Source: Vreelandella rituensis (GTDB lineage: Bacteria > Pseudomonadota > Gammaproteobacteria > Pseudomonadales > Halomonadaceae). From it: a stretch of DNA of 64,000 nucleotides. This document shows positions 43,850 through 50,813 of this stretch, one piece after another. The stretch is from positions 124,001-188,000 of the forward strand of contig NZ_QPIJ01000002.1 of assembly GCF_003336665.1 (NCBI RefSeq), read 5' to 3'. The translations under genes and the position numbers were made by a program. The number at the start of each line of letters is the position of its first letter. Position 1 is the first letter of the stretch. The notes below the pieces were generated by a model. The model was not told where the DNA came from and did not search any database. It saw only the letters and a list, made by a program, of their open reading frames with translations.

Positions 43850-44296
43850 TCAGGTTCCTGCCGCCTTGATCAGGGCGTCCAGCGACGCCTGGTAGCCTTG
43901 GGTGCCCAATCCCGCGATCACACCGTCCGCACGTAGCGAGACATAGGAGTGATGACGAAAGCTTTCACGCTTGTGCACATTGGAAATATGCACCTCGTAG
44001 ACCTTCCCCTCGAATGCATTCAGCGCATCGAGTATCGCAACCGATGTGTGGGTATAGGCGGCGGGGTTGATGATGATGGCGGTGGTTCCATCAAGACGTG
44101 CCGCCTGGATGGCATCGATCAGCTCACCTTCATGGTTGCTTTGTAACGCCTTGATCTCCCACCCATTGAGAGTGGCTTTCTCATAAAGGGCGTGATTGAC
44201 GTCGGCCAAGGTCTCGTAACCGTAAATCTCCGGTTGCCGGCTTCCCAGAAGGTTGAGATTGGGGCCGTGAAGCACCAGCACTTTATCCTGACTCAT
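43850..44296 (-). CDS. aroQ: 3-dehydroquinate dehydratase, type II
   Basis: 148 residues. [20 protein letters not shown] (with the catalytic Tyr), [22 protein letters not shown] and [19 protein letters not shown] are the canonical motifs. It forms 3-dehydroshikimate in the shikimate pathway. The start is the ATG at 44296. In Pseudomonas aroQ precedes accBC; here it is separate, downstream of the crcB pair. Confidence 0.95.
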   Translation of the reverse strand: MSQDKVLVLHGPNLNLLGSRQPEIYGYETLADVNHALYEKATLNGWEIKALQSNHEGELIDAIQAARLDGTTAIIINPAAYTHTSVAILDALNAFEGKVYEVHISNVHKRESFRHHSYVSLRADGVIAGLGTQGYQASLDALIKAAGT

Positions 44297-44316
44297 CGTT
44301 TTAGTCTCCGAATTCA

Positions 44317-44694
44317 CTAGATTGCTTGTCGCTTCGCTAAACGTTGCCCGCACCAAGCCGCTCCCAGCCACAGTAAAGGGCTACCCAGGGCGTAGATCAC
44401 CGCCAGGAAGGCATCATCGCCTTGCCACAGCACGAAGACTTCCAGGCTGAACAACGAAAAGGTGGTGAAACCTCCGCAGAATCCCGCTACCAGAAAGGGC
44501 TGCCAGCGGGCCAGCAAGCCTTGTCTGTGAGCCGCAGCGGTGACCACGCCGGCAATCAAGGCCGACCCGAGTAGATTGACGCCCAGAGTGCCCCAAGGGA
44601 AATAAGCACCGAACAGATTCAGGGACACGATGCTTACCAGATAGCGACTCGCCGTTCCCAGGGCGCTACCCAGCCCAGCGGCAAGATAAATCAT
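44317..44694 (-). CDS. crcB: Fluoride channel CrcB/FluC, subunit with intact Phe box
   Basis: 125 residues, four hydrophobic helices. [34 protein letters not shown] (conserved Asn) and [15 protein letters not shown] contain the residues lining the fluoride pore, including both phenylalanines of the TFSxFS box. FluC dimers export fluoride passively. Two starts are possible: ATG 44694 (typical FluC length, chosen) or ATG 44748, which overlaps the previous crcB stop by 7 bp and adds 18 residues. It is translated downstream of the second crcB. Confidence 0.88.
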   Translation of the reverse strand: MIYLAAGLGSALGTASRYLVSIVSLNLFGAYFPWGTLGVNLLGSALIAGVVTAAAHRQGLLARWQPFLVAGFCGGFTTFSLFSLEVFVLWQGDDAFLAVIYALGSPLLWLGAAWCGQRLAKRQAI

Positions 44695-44741
44695 CGCCTC
44701 TCGACGACGCCTCAGGGAAGTAGCCGTCACCGAAGTAGTTG

Positions 44742-45137
44742 TCACCATAAAGCACGCCCCAACCAGAATCCCAGCGCCAGCAACATCAATCCTCCCAGGC
44801 AGGTCCCCCCCATATTGAAGATAGCCGCCTGATGCCTGCCACTTTGCCATAGACTCAGTGTTTGCAGGCTTAATGAAGATACCGTGGAATAGCCTCCCAG
44901 CAAGCCGGTGACCAACATATACCACACAAGGCTCCGGGCACTGAGATCAGGCGCCAGCAGCATCCCCGCCACTAGCCCGATCGCGGCGGCTGCGGATAGG
45001 TTGACGGCCAGGGTGCCCCAGGGAAAGCGGCTGCCCATCAGGCGGGCCAGTGCATTGGAAACCGCCAGGCGCAACATGCCGCCCAGTGCGCCCCCTATCA
45101 TGATCATACCCAGCCATTGCCAGTTGATCCCCACCAT
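44742..45137 (-). CDS. crcB: CrcB/FluC paralogue with degenerate Phe box
   Basis: 131 residues, four helices. MIMIGGALGGMLRLAVS and FPWGTLAVNLSAAAAIG match FluC, but the pore motif reads GGYSTVSSLSLQT: both phenylalanines of the TFSTFS box are replaced by Val and Leu. The adjacent crcB keeps them. This is the arrangement of heteromeric FluC channels, in which two different subunits form the antiparallel dimer. First gene of the crcB-crcB pair; short promoter region shared with the divergent DUF72 gene, with no recognisable fluoride riboswitch. Confidence 0.87.
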   Translation of the reverse strand: MVGINWQWLGMIMIGGALGGMLRLAVSNALARLMGSRFPWGTLAVNLSAAAAIGLVAGMLLAPDLSARSLVWYMLVTGLLGGYSTVSSLSLQTLSLWQSGRHQAAIFNMGGTCLGGLMLLALGFWLGRALW

Positions 45138-45196
45138 TGCCTCCTCGTGCTACATTGCGCTGGAATCGATGAATGGGCCTTGAACGGATCGACGCC

Positions 45197-46051
45197 ATGA
45201 CCTTGCCGATATACCTCGGCCTACCCATGTGGGCCAACGCCGACTGGCTGGGCAGCCTGTATCCACCCCACGCAGGGCGTGAGCTCCTGCATGATTACGC
45301 AAAGGTGTTTTCCAGCGTAGAAGGCAATACTACCTTTTATAGCGGCGCGCCACGAAGTGACATCGTAGCGACTTGGGCGCGGCAGGTCCCCCCTCACTTT
45401 CGCTTCTGTTTCAAGCTGCCCGCCTCGATTACGCATGAGCAACGCCTGACTCGCCTGGAAGATGCCTGGGCGTTCTTGCATGCCCTCGCCCCGCTGCATG
45501 CACGCCTGGGTCCCACGATGGTGCAATTACCTCGGGATTTCGGATCCCGAGAGCTACCCAAGCTGAAGGCATTGCTGGCAGGTTGGCCGCGTGACTTACC
45601 CTGCGCCGTGGAAGTACGCCACCCCGAGTTTTTCCACAAGGGAGAGGCTGAAAAAGCCCTCAACCGATTGTTGATAACTTATCGGGCCAATCGGGTAATG
45701 CTGGACGTTCGCCCCTTGTTCTCCACGCCGGCTCATGGTCATTCCGGCCTGGCCAAAGCGCAGCAAGAAAAACCCAAACTCCCATTACACGTGCTTTCCA
45801 CAGGAGATTCTCCGGTAATTCGGTTTATTGGCCATATTGACAAATTAATCAATAAGCGTTATTTCGCGCCTTGGGAAAAACGCCTGAACCTGTGGATAAG
45901 TCAGGGGAAAACCGTTTTCTTATTTGTGCATACCCCAGACAACCGGGAAGCTCCCGAGATGGCACGTAGCCTCTACAAGCCACTGGCCAAGGACTCATAT
46001 CTACCCGAATTGCCTCCTTTTGCTGGTGAACAGCAAACCCGGCTGTTTTAA
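45197..46051 (+). CDS. DUF72 family protein
   Basis: 284 residues, TIM-barrel-like family of unknown function related to YecE. LPIYLGLPMWANADWLGSLYP, SVEGNTTFYSGAP, FCFKLPASITHE, VEVRHPEFF and VRFIGHI-like strands (VIRFIGHIDKL) are in family order. The usual IGTSGW at the start is altered to LGLPMW. The ATG at 45197 is preferred because the family begins there; an in-frame ATG at 45173 is possible. Divergent from the crcB pair. Confidence 0.85.
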   Translation: MTLPIYLGLPMWANADWLGSLYPPHAGRELLHDYAKVFSSVEGNTTFYSGAPRSDIVATWARQVPPHFRFCFKLPASITHEQRLTRLEDAWAFLHALAPLHARLGPTMVQLPRDFGSRELPKLKALLAGWPRDLPCAVEVRHPEFFHKGEAEKALNRLLITYRANRVMLDVRPLFSTPAHGHSGLAKAQQEKPKLPLHVLSTGDSPVIRFIGHIDKLINKRYFAPWEKRLNLWISQGKTVFLFVHTPDNREAPEMARSLYKPLAKDSYLPELPPFAGEQQTRLF

Positions 46052-46195
46052 GTTAACTTTTCAGGCCGCTTCGCTGGCATACACCGCTTTGATCGGATAA
46101 ATTGCCTTCACTTCGGAAAGTAATATCAATTTATGACGTTCCGAACCGTTGTTTTCCTCGCAGCGCTTTATCGCGCTGGCCCGAGGTACGCAATT

Positions 46196-46270
46196 CACTA
46201 TCCAGCTAAAAACTATCCAACTAAAAACTACCTAGCTAAACACTATCTAGCTAAAAACCATCCAGCTAAC
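46196..46270. repeat. Five tandem 15-bp repeats in the leader of the NSS transporter gene
   Basis: Units at 46196, 46211, 46226, 46241 and 46256, consensus (A/C)ACTATC(C/T)AGCTAAA. The array ends 13 bp before the start codon, immediately before the ribosome-binding site AAGGTGA. Read in another frame it would encode YPAKN-like pentapeptides, but no supported gene uses that frame. Confidence 0.88.
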
Positions 46271-46283
46271 AAAAAGGTGATGT

Positions 46284-47627
46284 ATGGCAAAGCTTGCACA
46301 TGCGCAATGGTCATCCAGGATGACCTTTGTGCTAGCCGCTGCCGGCTCGGCGGTCGGCCTGGGCAATATCTGGCGTTTTTCTTACATGGTGGGCGACAAC
46401 GGCGGCGCAGCGTTCGTGCTGATCTACCTGGCGTGTGTGGCACTGGTCGGTTTACCGGTGCTGGTTGCCGAATGGATGATCGGGCGGCGGGGGCAGAAAA
46501 ACCCGATCAATTCGATGGCTGAGCTAGCCAGTAAGCACGGCAAGTCGCCGGCCTGGGCGCTGGTGGGTATCAGCGGTGTACTGGCCGCATTCTTGATACT
46601 CTCGTTCTACAGCGTGATTGGCGGCTGGTCGCTCAACTACACGCTCGGCACGGTCATCGGCACCTTCAACGGCCAGGACGCCGACAGCATCAGCGACTTG
46701 TTCGGCAGCATGCTGGCAAGTCCCGGTACCTTGCTGTTGTGGCACACTGCTTTCATGCTGCTGGTGATCGGGATTGTAGCGCGTGGCGTGACCAAGGGGC
46801 TGGAAAGTGCGGCACGCTCGATGATGCCCGCCTTGGTTGTGCTGATGTTGGTACTGGTGGGTTATGGGGTGGCTAGCGGTCACTTCGGCGAAGCGCTGGC
46901 CTTCATGTTCCGCCCCGATTGGAGTGCGGTGAATGGCGGCGTCGTATTGGCCGCGATGGGCCAGGCATTTTTCACCCTGTCGTTGGGCATGGGCATCATG
47001 ATGGCCTATGGCTCCTACCTGGGAGAAGACGTCAATCTGATCAGCACAGCGCGTACCGTGATCATTCTGGATACCGGTATCGCCCTGCTTGCGGGCCTGG
47101 CCATCTTCCCCATCGTGTTTGCCAATGGCCTGAGTGCCGGCGAAGGCCCCGGGTTGATCTTCGTCACCCTGCCGCTAGCCTTCGGCAACATGGCGGGAGG
47201 CACCCTGCTCGGCCTGATGTTCTTCCTGCTGCTTACCTTCGCTGCCCTAACTTCGGCTATTTCGCTGCTTGAGCCGGTAGTGGAAATGATGGAAGAGCGC
47301 ACTTCCCTGCCACGTGTCAGCGCCACATTGGTCAGCGGCGTTGCGGTATGGATGCTGGGAGTTGCAGCCCTGTTGTCGTTCAATGTGTGGGCGGACTTCC
47401 AGATCATCGGGCTAAATATCTTCGATCTTCTGGACACTTTCACCAGCAAGATATTGCTGCCGCTGACCGGCCTGGGTGCCATCGTCTTCGTCGCCTGGTG
47501 TCTCAAGCGTGAAAGTGTAGAAACCGAACTGGGGCTGTCCGCCACCGGTATCAGCTTGTGGAATATCGTGGCACGTATCATTGCGCCAATCGGCGTGATC
47601 ATCGTGTTTGTCGCCGGGCTTATCTAA
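46284..47627 (+). CDS. Sodium-dependent transporter of the NSS (SNF) family
   Basis: 447 residues with about eleven hydrophobic helices. The start WSSRMTFVLAAAGSAVGLGNIWRFSYMVGDNGGAAFVLIYL is the canonical helix 1 and 2 of bacterial NSS proteins with the unwound GLGNIWRF substrate/sodium site; GQAFFTLSLGMGIMMAYGSYL and LTFAALTSAISLLEP follow as helices 6 and 8. Such proteins import amino acids or related compounds with sodium; substrate unknown. The ribosome-binding site AAGGTGA precedes the ATG. Confidence 0.92.
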   Translation: MAKLAHAQWSSRMTFVLAAAGSAVGLGNIWRFSYMVGDNGGAAFVLIYLACVALVGLPVLVAEWMIGRRGQKNPINSMAELASKHGKSPAWALVGISGVLAAFLILSFYSVIGGWSLNYTLGTVIGTFNGQDADSISDLFGSMLASPGTLLLWHTAFMLLVIGIVARGVTKGLESAARSMMPALVVLMLVLVGYGVASGHFGEALAFMFRPDWSAVNGGVVLAAMGQAFFTLSLGMGIMMAYGSYLGEDVNLISTARTVIILDTGIALLAGLAIFPIVFANGLSAGEGPGLIFVTLPLAFGNMAGGTLLGLMFFLLLTFAALTSAISLLEPVVEMMEERTSLPRVSATLVSGVAVWMLGVAALLSFNVWADFQIIGLNIFDLLDTFTSKILLPLTGLGAIVFVAWCLKRESVETELGLSATGISLWNIVARIIAPIGVIIVFVAGLI

Positions 47628-47680
47628 CGCCCTCACAAGCTCTAACGCTAACTATCAGGTTAGTTATCGGGCGATAAAGG

Positions 47681-47708
47681 GCCTCGTCACTCAGCGGGCG
47701 AGGCACTT
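47681..47708. terminator. Weak hairpin between NSS gene and small ORF
   Basis: GCCTCG (47681) pairs with CGAGGC (47699), followed on the plus strand by ACTTTT. A plausible terminator for the transporter, convergent with the small gene ending at 47716. Confidence 0.55.
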
Positions 47709-47715
47709 TTCAATT

Positions 47716-47937
47716 TCAATGCAATTTGCTTTCCAGCGCATCTTCCTCTTCATCCGGTAAAAGCTCGATATCCCGTGAGAGTTTTTGAAATTCCCGATGC
47801 AATTCTATTCCTCGACGGGCGCGAAAATTGCGCTGTGCGGCGTGGCGCCGACGTTCAATATGTTCATCGAGCCCCATGCTCATGAAGATATCCAGAAGCT
47901 CACTCTTGACTGAAGTTAACCGTTCGACGTTACGCAT
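47716..47937 (-). CDS. Small highly charged protein, function unknown
   Basis: 73 residues, no signal peptide or membrane segment. The middle is rich in Arg/His (ERRRHAAQRNFRARRGIELHREFQKL) and the C-terminus acidic (ELLPDEEEDALES). The pattern is reminiscent of the small PA3496-type proteins of Pseudomonas, but I cannot confirm this. A strong ribosome-binding site (GGAGGAGCGACGCT) precedes the ATG, which makes it a real gene. Confidence 0.72.
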   Translation of the reverse strand: MRNVERLTSVKSELLDIFMSMGLDEHIERRRHAAQRNFRARRGIELHREFQKLSRDIELLPDEEEDALESKLH

Positions 47938-48096
47938 AGCGTCGCTCCTCCAGATGCCTATCCCTGTATTCCCCTATCTGCATAGCATCACTTACTGGTG
48001 ATGCAGCGTGACACGTCATTTTTACTATAATCCAGTTGACGAAATGATGACGTTCTGGAAAGCAATATTCCCTCAACGCTCGTTTTCGCTATTCGC

Positions 48097-48147
48097 CCTA
48101 ACGTTCTATTCGTTATAACGTTCGGCTCATCATACCGTTCAGCGGTT
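48097..48147. repeat. Three tandem 17-bp repeats in the leader of the flavoprotein gene
   Basis: Units at 48097, 48114 and 48131 share TA(A/C)CGTTC at the same offset. They lie 49-99 bp upstream of the start at 48196. A related CAACGCTC occurs at 48074. Confidence 0.72.
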
Positions 48148-48195
48148 TTTCATATGCCGTCGTCAAGTAAATAACGTCACGCCAGAGGAAGCCAA

Positions 48196-49662
48196 ATGCA
48201 GCAACGAGACGTCGATATCGCCATCATCGGAGCCGGCAGCGCAGGATTGAGCGCTTGGCATGCCGCCAATAAATACACGGATAACGTGGTGCTGATTGAA
48301 GAAGGAGAATATGGCACTACCTGTGCCCGGGTAGGCTGCATGCCCTCCAAGTTACTGATCGCCGCTGCTGAAAGGGCGCATCAGGTGCGTGATGCGGCAG
48401 GATTCGGCGTAGAGGTGGAAAACGTAACGATCGATGGCTGCGCGGTGATGGCGCGCGTCAAGCATGAGCGTGACGGCTTTGTGGATAGCGTCCTGACGTC
48501 CATGCAACGCATTGATGAAGTCAAGCGCCTGGAAGGTCATGCCCGGTTTATCGACGCCCATACCCTGGCCGTCGGTGAACATAGCCGGGTACGGGCGCGT
48601 AACATCATCATCGCTACCGGCTCACGCCCTACCTGGCCCGGCATCTTCGAAGGCGCAGGAGACCGGCTGATCGTTAACGATGATATCTTCGACTGGGACG
48701 ACCTGCCGGAATCGGTGGCGGTGTTCGGCCCGGGTATCATCGGGCTGGAGTTGGGTCAGGCCCTGCATCGGCTGGGTGTGCGAATACGCATGTTCGGCAT
48801 CGGCGGTAGCCTGGGGCCGTTTCAGGACGCCACCCTGCGCGACTACGCCGACCAGACCTTCAAGGCGGAGTTTTATCTCGACCCGGATGCCGAGGTGGAA
48901 AGCATCGAACGCGAAGGCGACCAGGTCGTGGTGACCTTTCTTGAGCGCGATACCGGTCAACGCCTGACCGAGCACTTCGACTACTTGCTGGCCGCTACCG
49001 GTCGACGCCCTAACGTCGATAAGCTTGCGCTGGAAAATGCCGGGCTGACACTCGACGACAAGGGAATCCCCAGCTTCAATCGATTCACCCTGCAATGCCT
49101 GGATGCCAGCGGTGAGCCAAGTCACGTCTTCATTGCAGGCGATGCCGACCAGGAACTTCCTCTTTTGCATGAAGCCATCAATGAAGGACGTATCGCGGGC
49201 GATAATGCCGGACGCTACCCGGACTGCCGAGTCACTCAACGCAATGTGGCGTTGGCTATCGTCTTCACCGATCCCCAGATAGCCACGCTAGGCCCCAGCC
49301 GCGGGGAGCTGGAGCAGCGTTATGGCGGCCATGGCTGCCTTGCGGTGGGGGAAGTCACCTTCGACAAACAAGGCCGCGCGATAACCATTCGCGAAAATCA
49401 GGGCATGCTGCGTCTTTATGCAGAGCATGGCAGCGGCCAGTTTCTGGGCGCGGAACTGTTCGGCCCGCGGATCGAACATATGGCGCACCTGCTGGCGTGG
49501 GCGCTGGAACAGAAACTTTCCGTGAGCCGGATGCTCGAGATGCCCTTTTATCACCCGGTATTGGAAGAGGGCTTGCGTAGCGCCCTGCATGACCTCAACG
49601 CCAAGCTGCGCAAAGGGCCGGGAATCATCGAGCACTGCATGGAGTGCGGGCCGGGAGACTGA
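48196..49662 (+). CDS. Dihydrolipoamide-dehydrogenase-like pyridine nucleotide-disulfide oxidoreductase
   Basis: 488 residues. FAD site IAIIGAGSAGLSA (8-20), redox pair Cys43/Cys48 in TTCARVGCMPSK, NAD site VAVFGPGIIGLELG, FAD-binding VFIAGDAD and a C-terminal dimer domain with FYHPVLEEGLRSAL, where the usual HxHP is reduced to YHP. It is not linked to any 2-oxo acid dehydrogenase genes, so it may be an orphan lipoamide dehydrogenase or a related reductase. Altered HxHP could lower classical activity. hexR follows in the same direction after 200 bp. Confidence 0.82.
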   Translation: MQQRDVDIAIIGAGSAGLSAWHAANKYTDNVVLIEEGEYGTTCARVGCMPSKLLIAAAERAHQVRDAAGFGVEVENVTIDGCAVMARVKHERDGFVDSVLTSMQRIDEVKRLEGHARFIDAHTLAVGEHSRVRARNIIIATGSRPTWPGIFEGAGDRLIVNDDIFDWDDLPESVAVFGPGIIGLELGQALHRLGVRIRMFGIGGSLGPFQDATLRDYADQTFKAEFYLDPDAEVESIEREGDQVVVTFLERDTGQRLTEHFDYLLAATGRRPNVDKLALENAGLTLDDKGIPSFNRFTLQCLDASGEPSHVFIAGDADQELPLLHEAINEGRIAGDNAGRYPDCRVTQRNVALAIVFTDPQIATLGPSRGELEQRYGGHGCLAVGEVTFDKQGRAITIRENQGMLRLYAEHGSGQFLGAELFGPRIEHMAHLLAWALEQKLSVSRMLEMPFYHPVLEEGLRSALHDLNAKLRKGPGIIEHCMECGPGD

Positions 49663-49862
49663 GCGATAGCAGCACATCACCGCCCGACAGCCGCTATCCG
49701 CTAGAACTGCTCACGGCGACGCTCTCATGCACAGCGGCTGCCAATGTCGCTGTCGCCTGGGTGTCGCCACTTTCCCTGCCCATTTCGTCTATCAGTCAGG
49801 CATACTGTGACGGGGCGCCGATTGACCGGCGTCGCTTATGTATCATTACCGAGGAGCTGAAC

Positions 49863-50717
49863 GTGAGTCGCGCCCTGTTCGATGAATTGAGACGCCGCAT
49901 GGAGCACTTTCGCCGCTCCGAGCAGAAGGTGGCACGCTTCGTGCTGCGCAACCCCGAAGAAGTTATCCACATGCGGATTGTCGACCTGGCCACTGAGGCC
50001 AAGGTCAGCGAACCCACGGTGGTGCGCTTTTGCCGAGCATTGGGTTGCAATGGTTTTCAGGACTTCAAGCTGCAACTGGCCCAGATGCTGGCCACCGGCA
50101 GCCAGTTCGCCCAATTCTCGATGAACGATAGCGACTCGGTGGCGGAATTCTCCTACAGTATTTTCGACTCCACCGTGGGCACCCTGCTTTCCGTGCGTGA
50201 CCGCCTGGACAACGATGCCCTGGGGCGTGCGGTCAATGCACTGGCCATGGCCAACCGCGTTGAATTCTACGGTTTCGGCGCCTCGGGCGCAGTGGCCTTC
50301 GATGCCCAGCACAAGTTTTTTCGGCTGCAGATTTCCACGTCCGCCTACGCTGACCCGCATATGCAGAACATGTCGGCGGTGACCCTCAAGGAAGGCGATG
50401 TGGTGGTGGCAATTTCCCAGACCGGGCGCACCAAGGCACTGGTCGCCAGTGTCCGCCTGGCCCGGGAAGCGGGTGCCACGGTGATCGGCCTGTGCCCCAG
50501 TGGCTCGCCGTTGTCTGAGGAAGTCAGCCTGCCGCTGTATATCGACGTCCACGAAGACACGGAAATCTATACCCCCATGAGTTCACGCATCGCTCATCTG
50601 GTATTGATCGACGTGCTCGCCGTGGGGGTGGCCAAGACACGCGGACCCAAGCTGGCGCAACAGCTCAAGGCGGTAAAGAAAAGCCTCACCCCGCTGCGCT
50701 TTCCCGAGGAAGGATAA
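49863..50717 (+). CDS. hexR: MurR/RpiR-family regulator HexR
   Basis: 284 residues: N-terminal RpiR helix-turn-helix (VARFVLRNPEEVIHMRIVDLATEAKVSEPTVVRFCRALGCNGFQDFKLQLAQ) and C-terminal SIS domain (VEFYGFGASGAVAFDAQHKFFRL, VVVAISQTGRTKAL). This matches HexR, the repressor of Entner-Doudoroff and glucose genes released by 2-keto-3-deoxy-6-phosphogluconate. It starts with GTG at 49863 after GGAG; upstream frame extensions are not conserved. The usual zwf/edd neighbours are not in the window. Confidence 0.88.
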   Translation: MSRALFDELRRRMEHFRRSEQKVARFVLRNPEEVIHMRIVDLATEAKVSEPTVVRFCRALGCNGFQDFKLQLAQMLATGSQFAQFSMNDSDSVAEFSYSIFDSTVGTLLSVRDRLDNDALGRAVNALAMANRVEFYGFGASGAVAFDAQHKFFRLQISTSAYADPHMQNMSAVTLKEGDVVVAISQTGRTKALVASVRLAREAGATVIGLCPSGSPLSEEVSLPLYIDVHEDTEIYTPMSSRIAHLVLIDVLAVGVAKTRGPKLAQQLKAVKKSLTPLRFPEEG

Positions 50718-50737
50718 GCACCAAGACGCCATGGTCT

Positions 50738-50785
50738 CTGTGCTAGGCCATGTCTGTGCTAAACCGTAACTGTGCTAAACTTGGC
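50738..50785. repeat. Three tandem 16-bp repeats in the uvrD leader
   Basis: CTGTGCTAGG, CTGTGCTAAA and CTGTGCTAAA at 50738, 50754 and 50770, each with a 6-bp variable tail. They end 28 bp before the uvrD start. CTGT resembles a LexA half-site, but no ACAG lies at the required distance, so this is not a LexA box. Confidence 0.85.
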
Positions 50786-50813
50786 GCCCATTTTCGACCC
50801 GGCAGCGGCCTGT

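Noticed and set aside
44690-45200. Fluoride riboswitch for the crcB pair
   Set aside because: The short divergent region before the first crcB has no recognisable crcB-motif pseudoknot.
46133-46522. Open frame through the 15-bp repeats, encoding YPAKN-type pentapeptides
   Set aside because: It runs out of frame into the NSS gene, lacks a ribosome-binding site, and the openness is a consequence of the 15-bp (multiple of three) repeat.
50738-50785. Possible LexA (SOS) box upstream of uvrD
   Set aside because: CTGT occurs three times, but no ACAG follows at the 8-bp distance required by the gammaproteobacterial LexA consensus.
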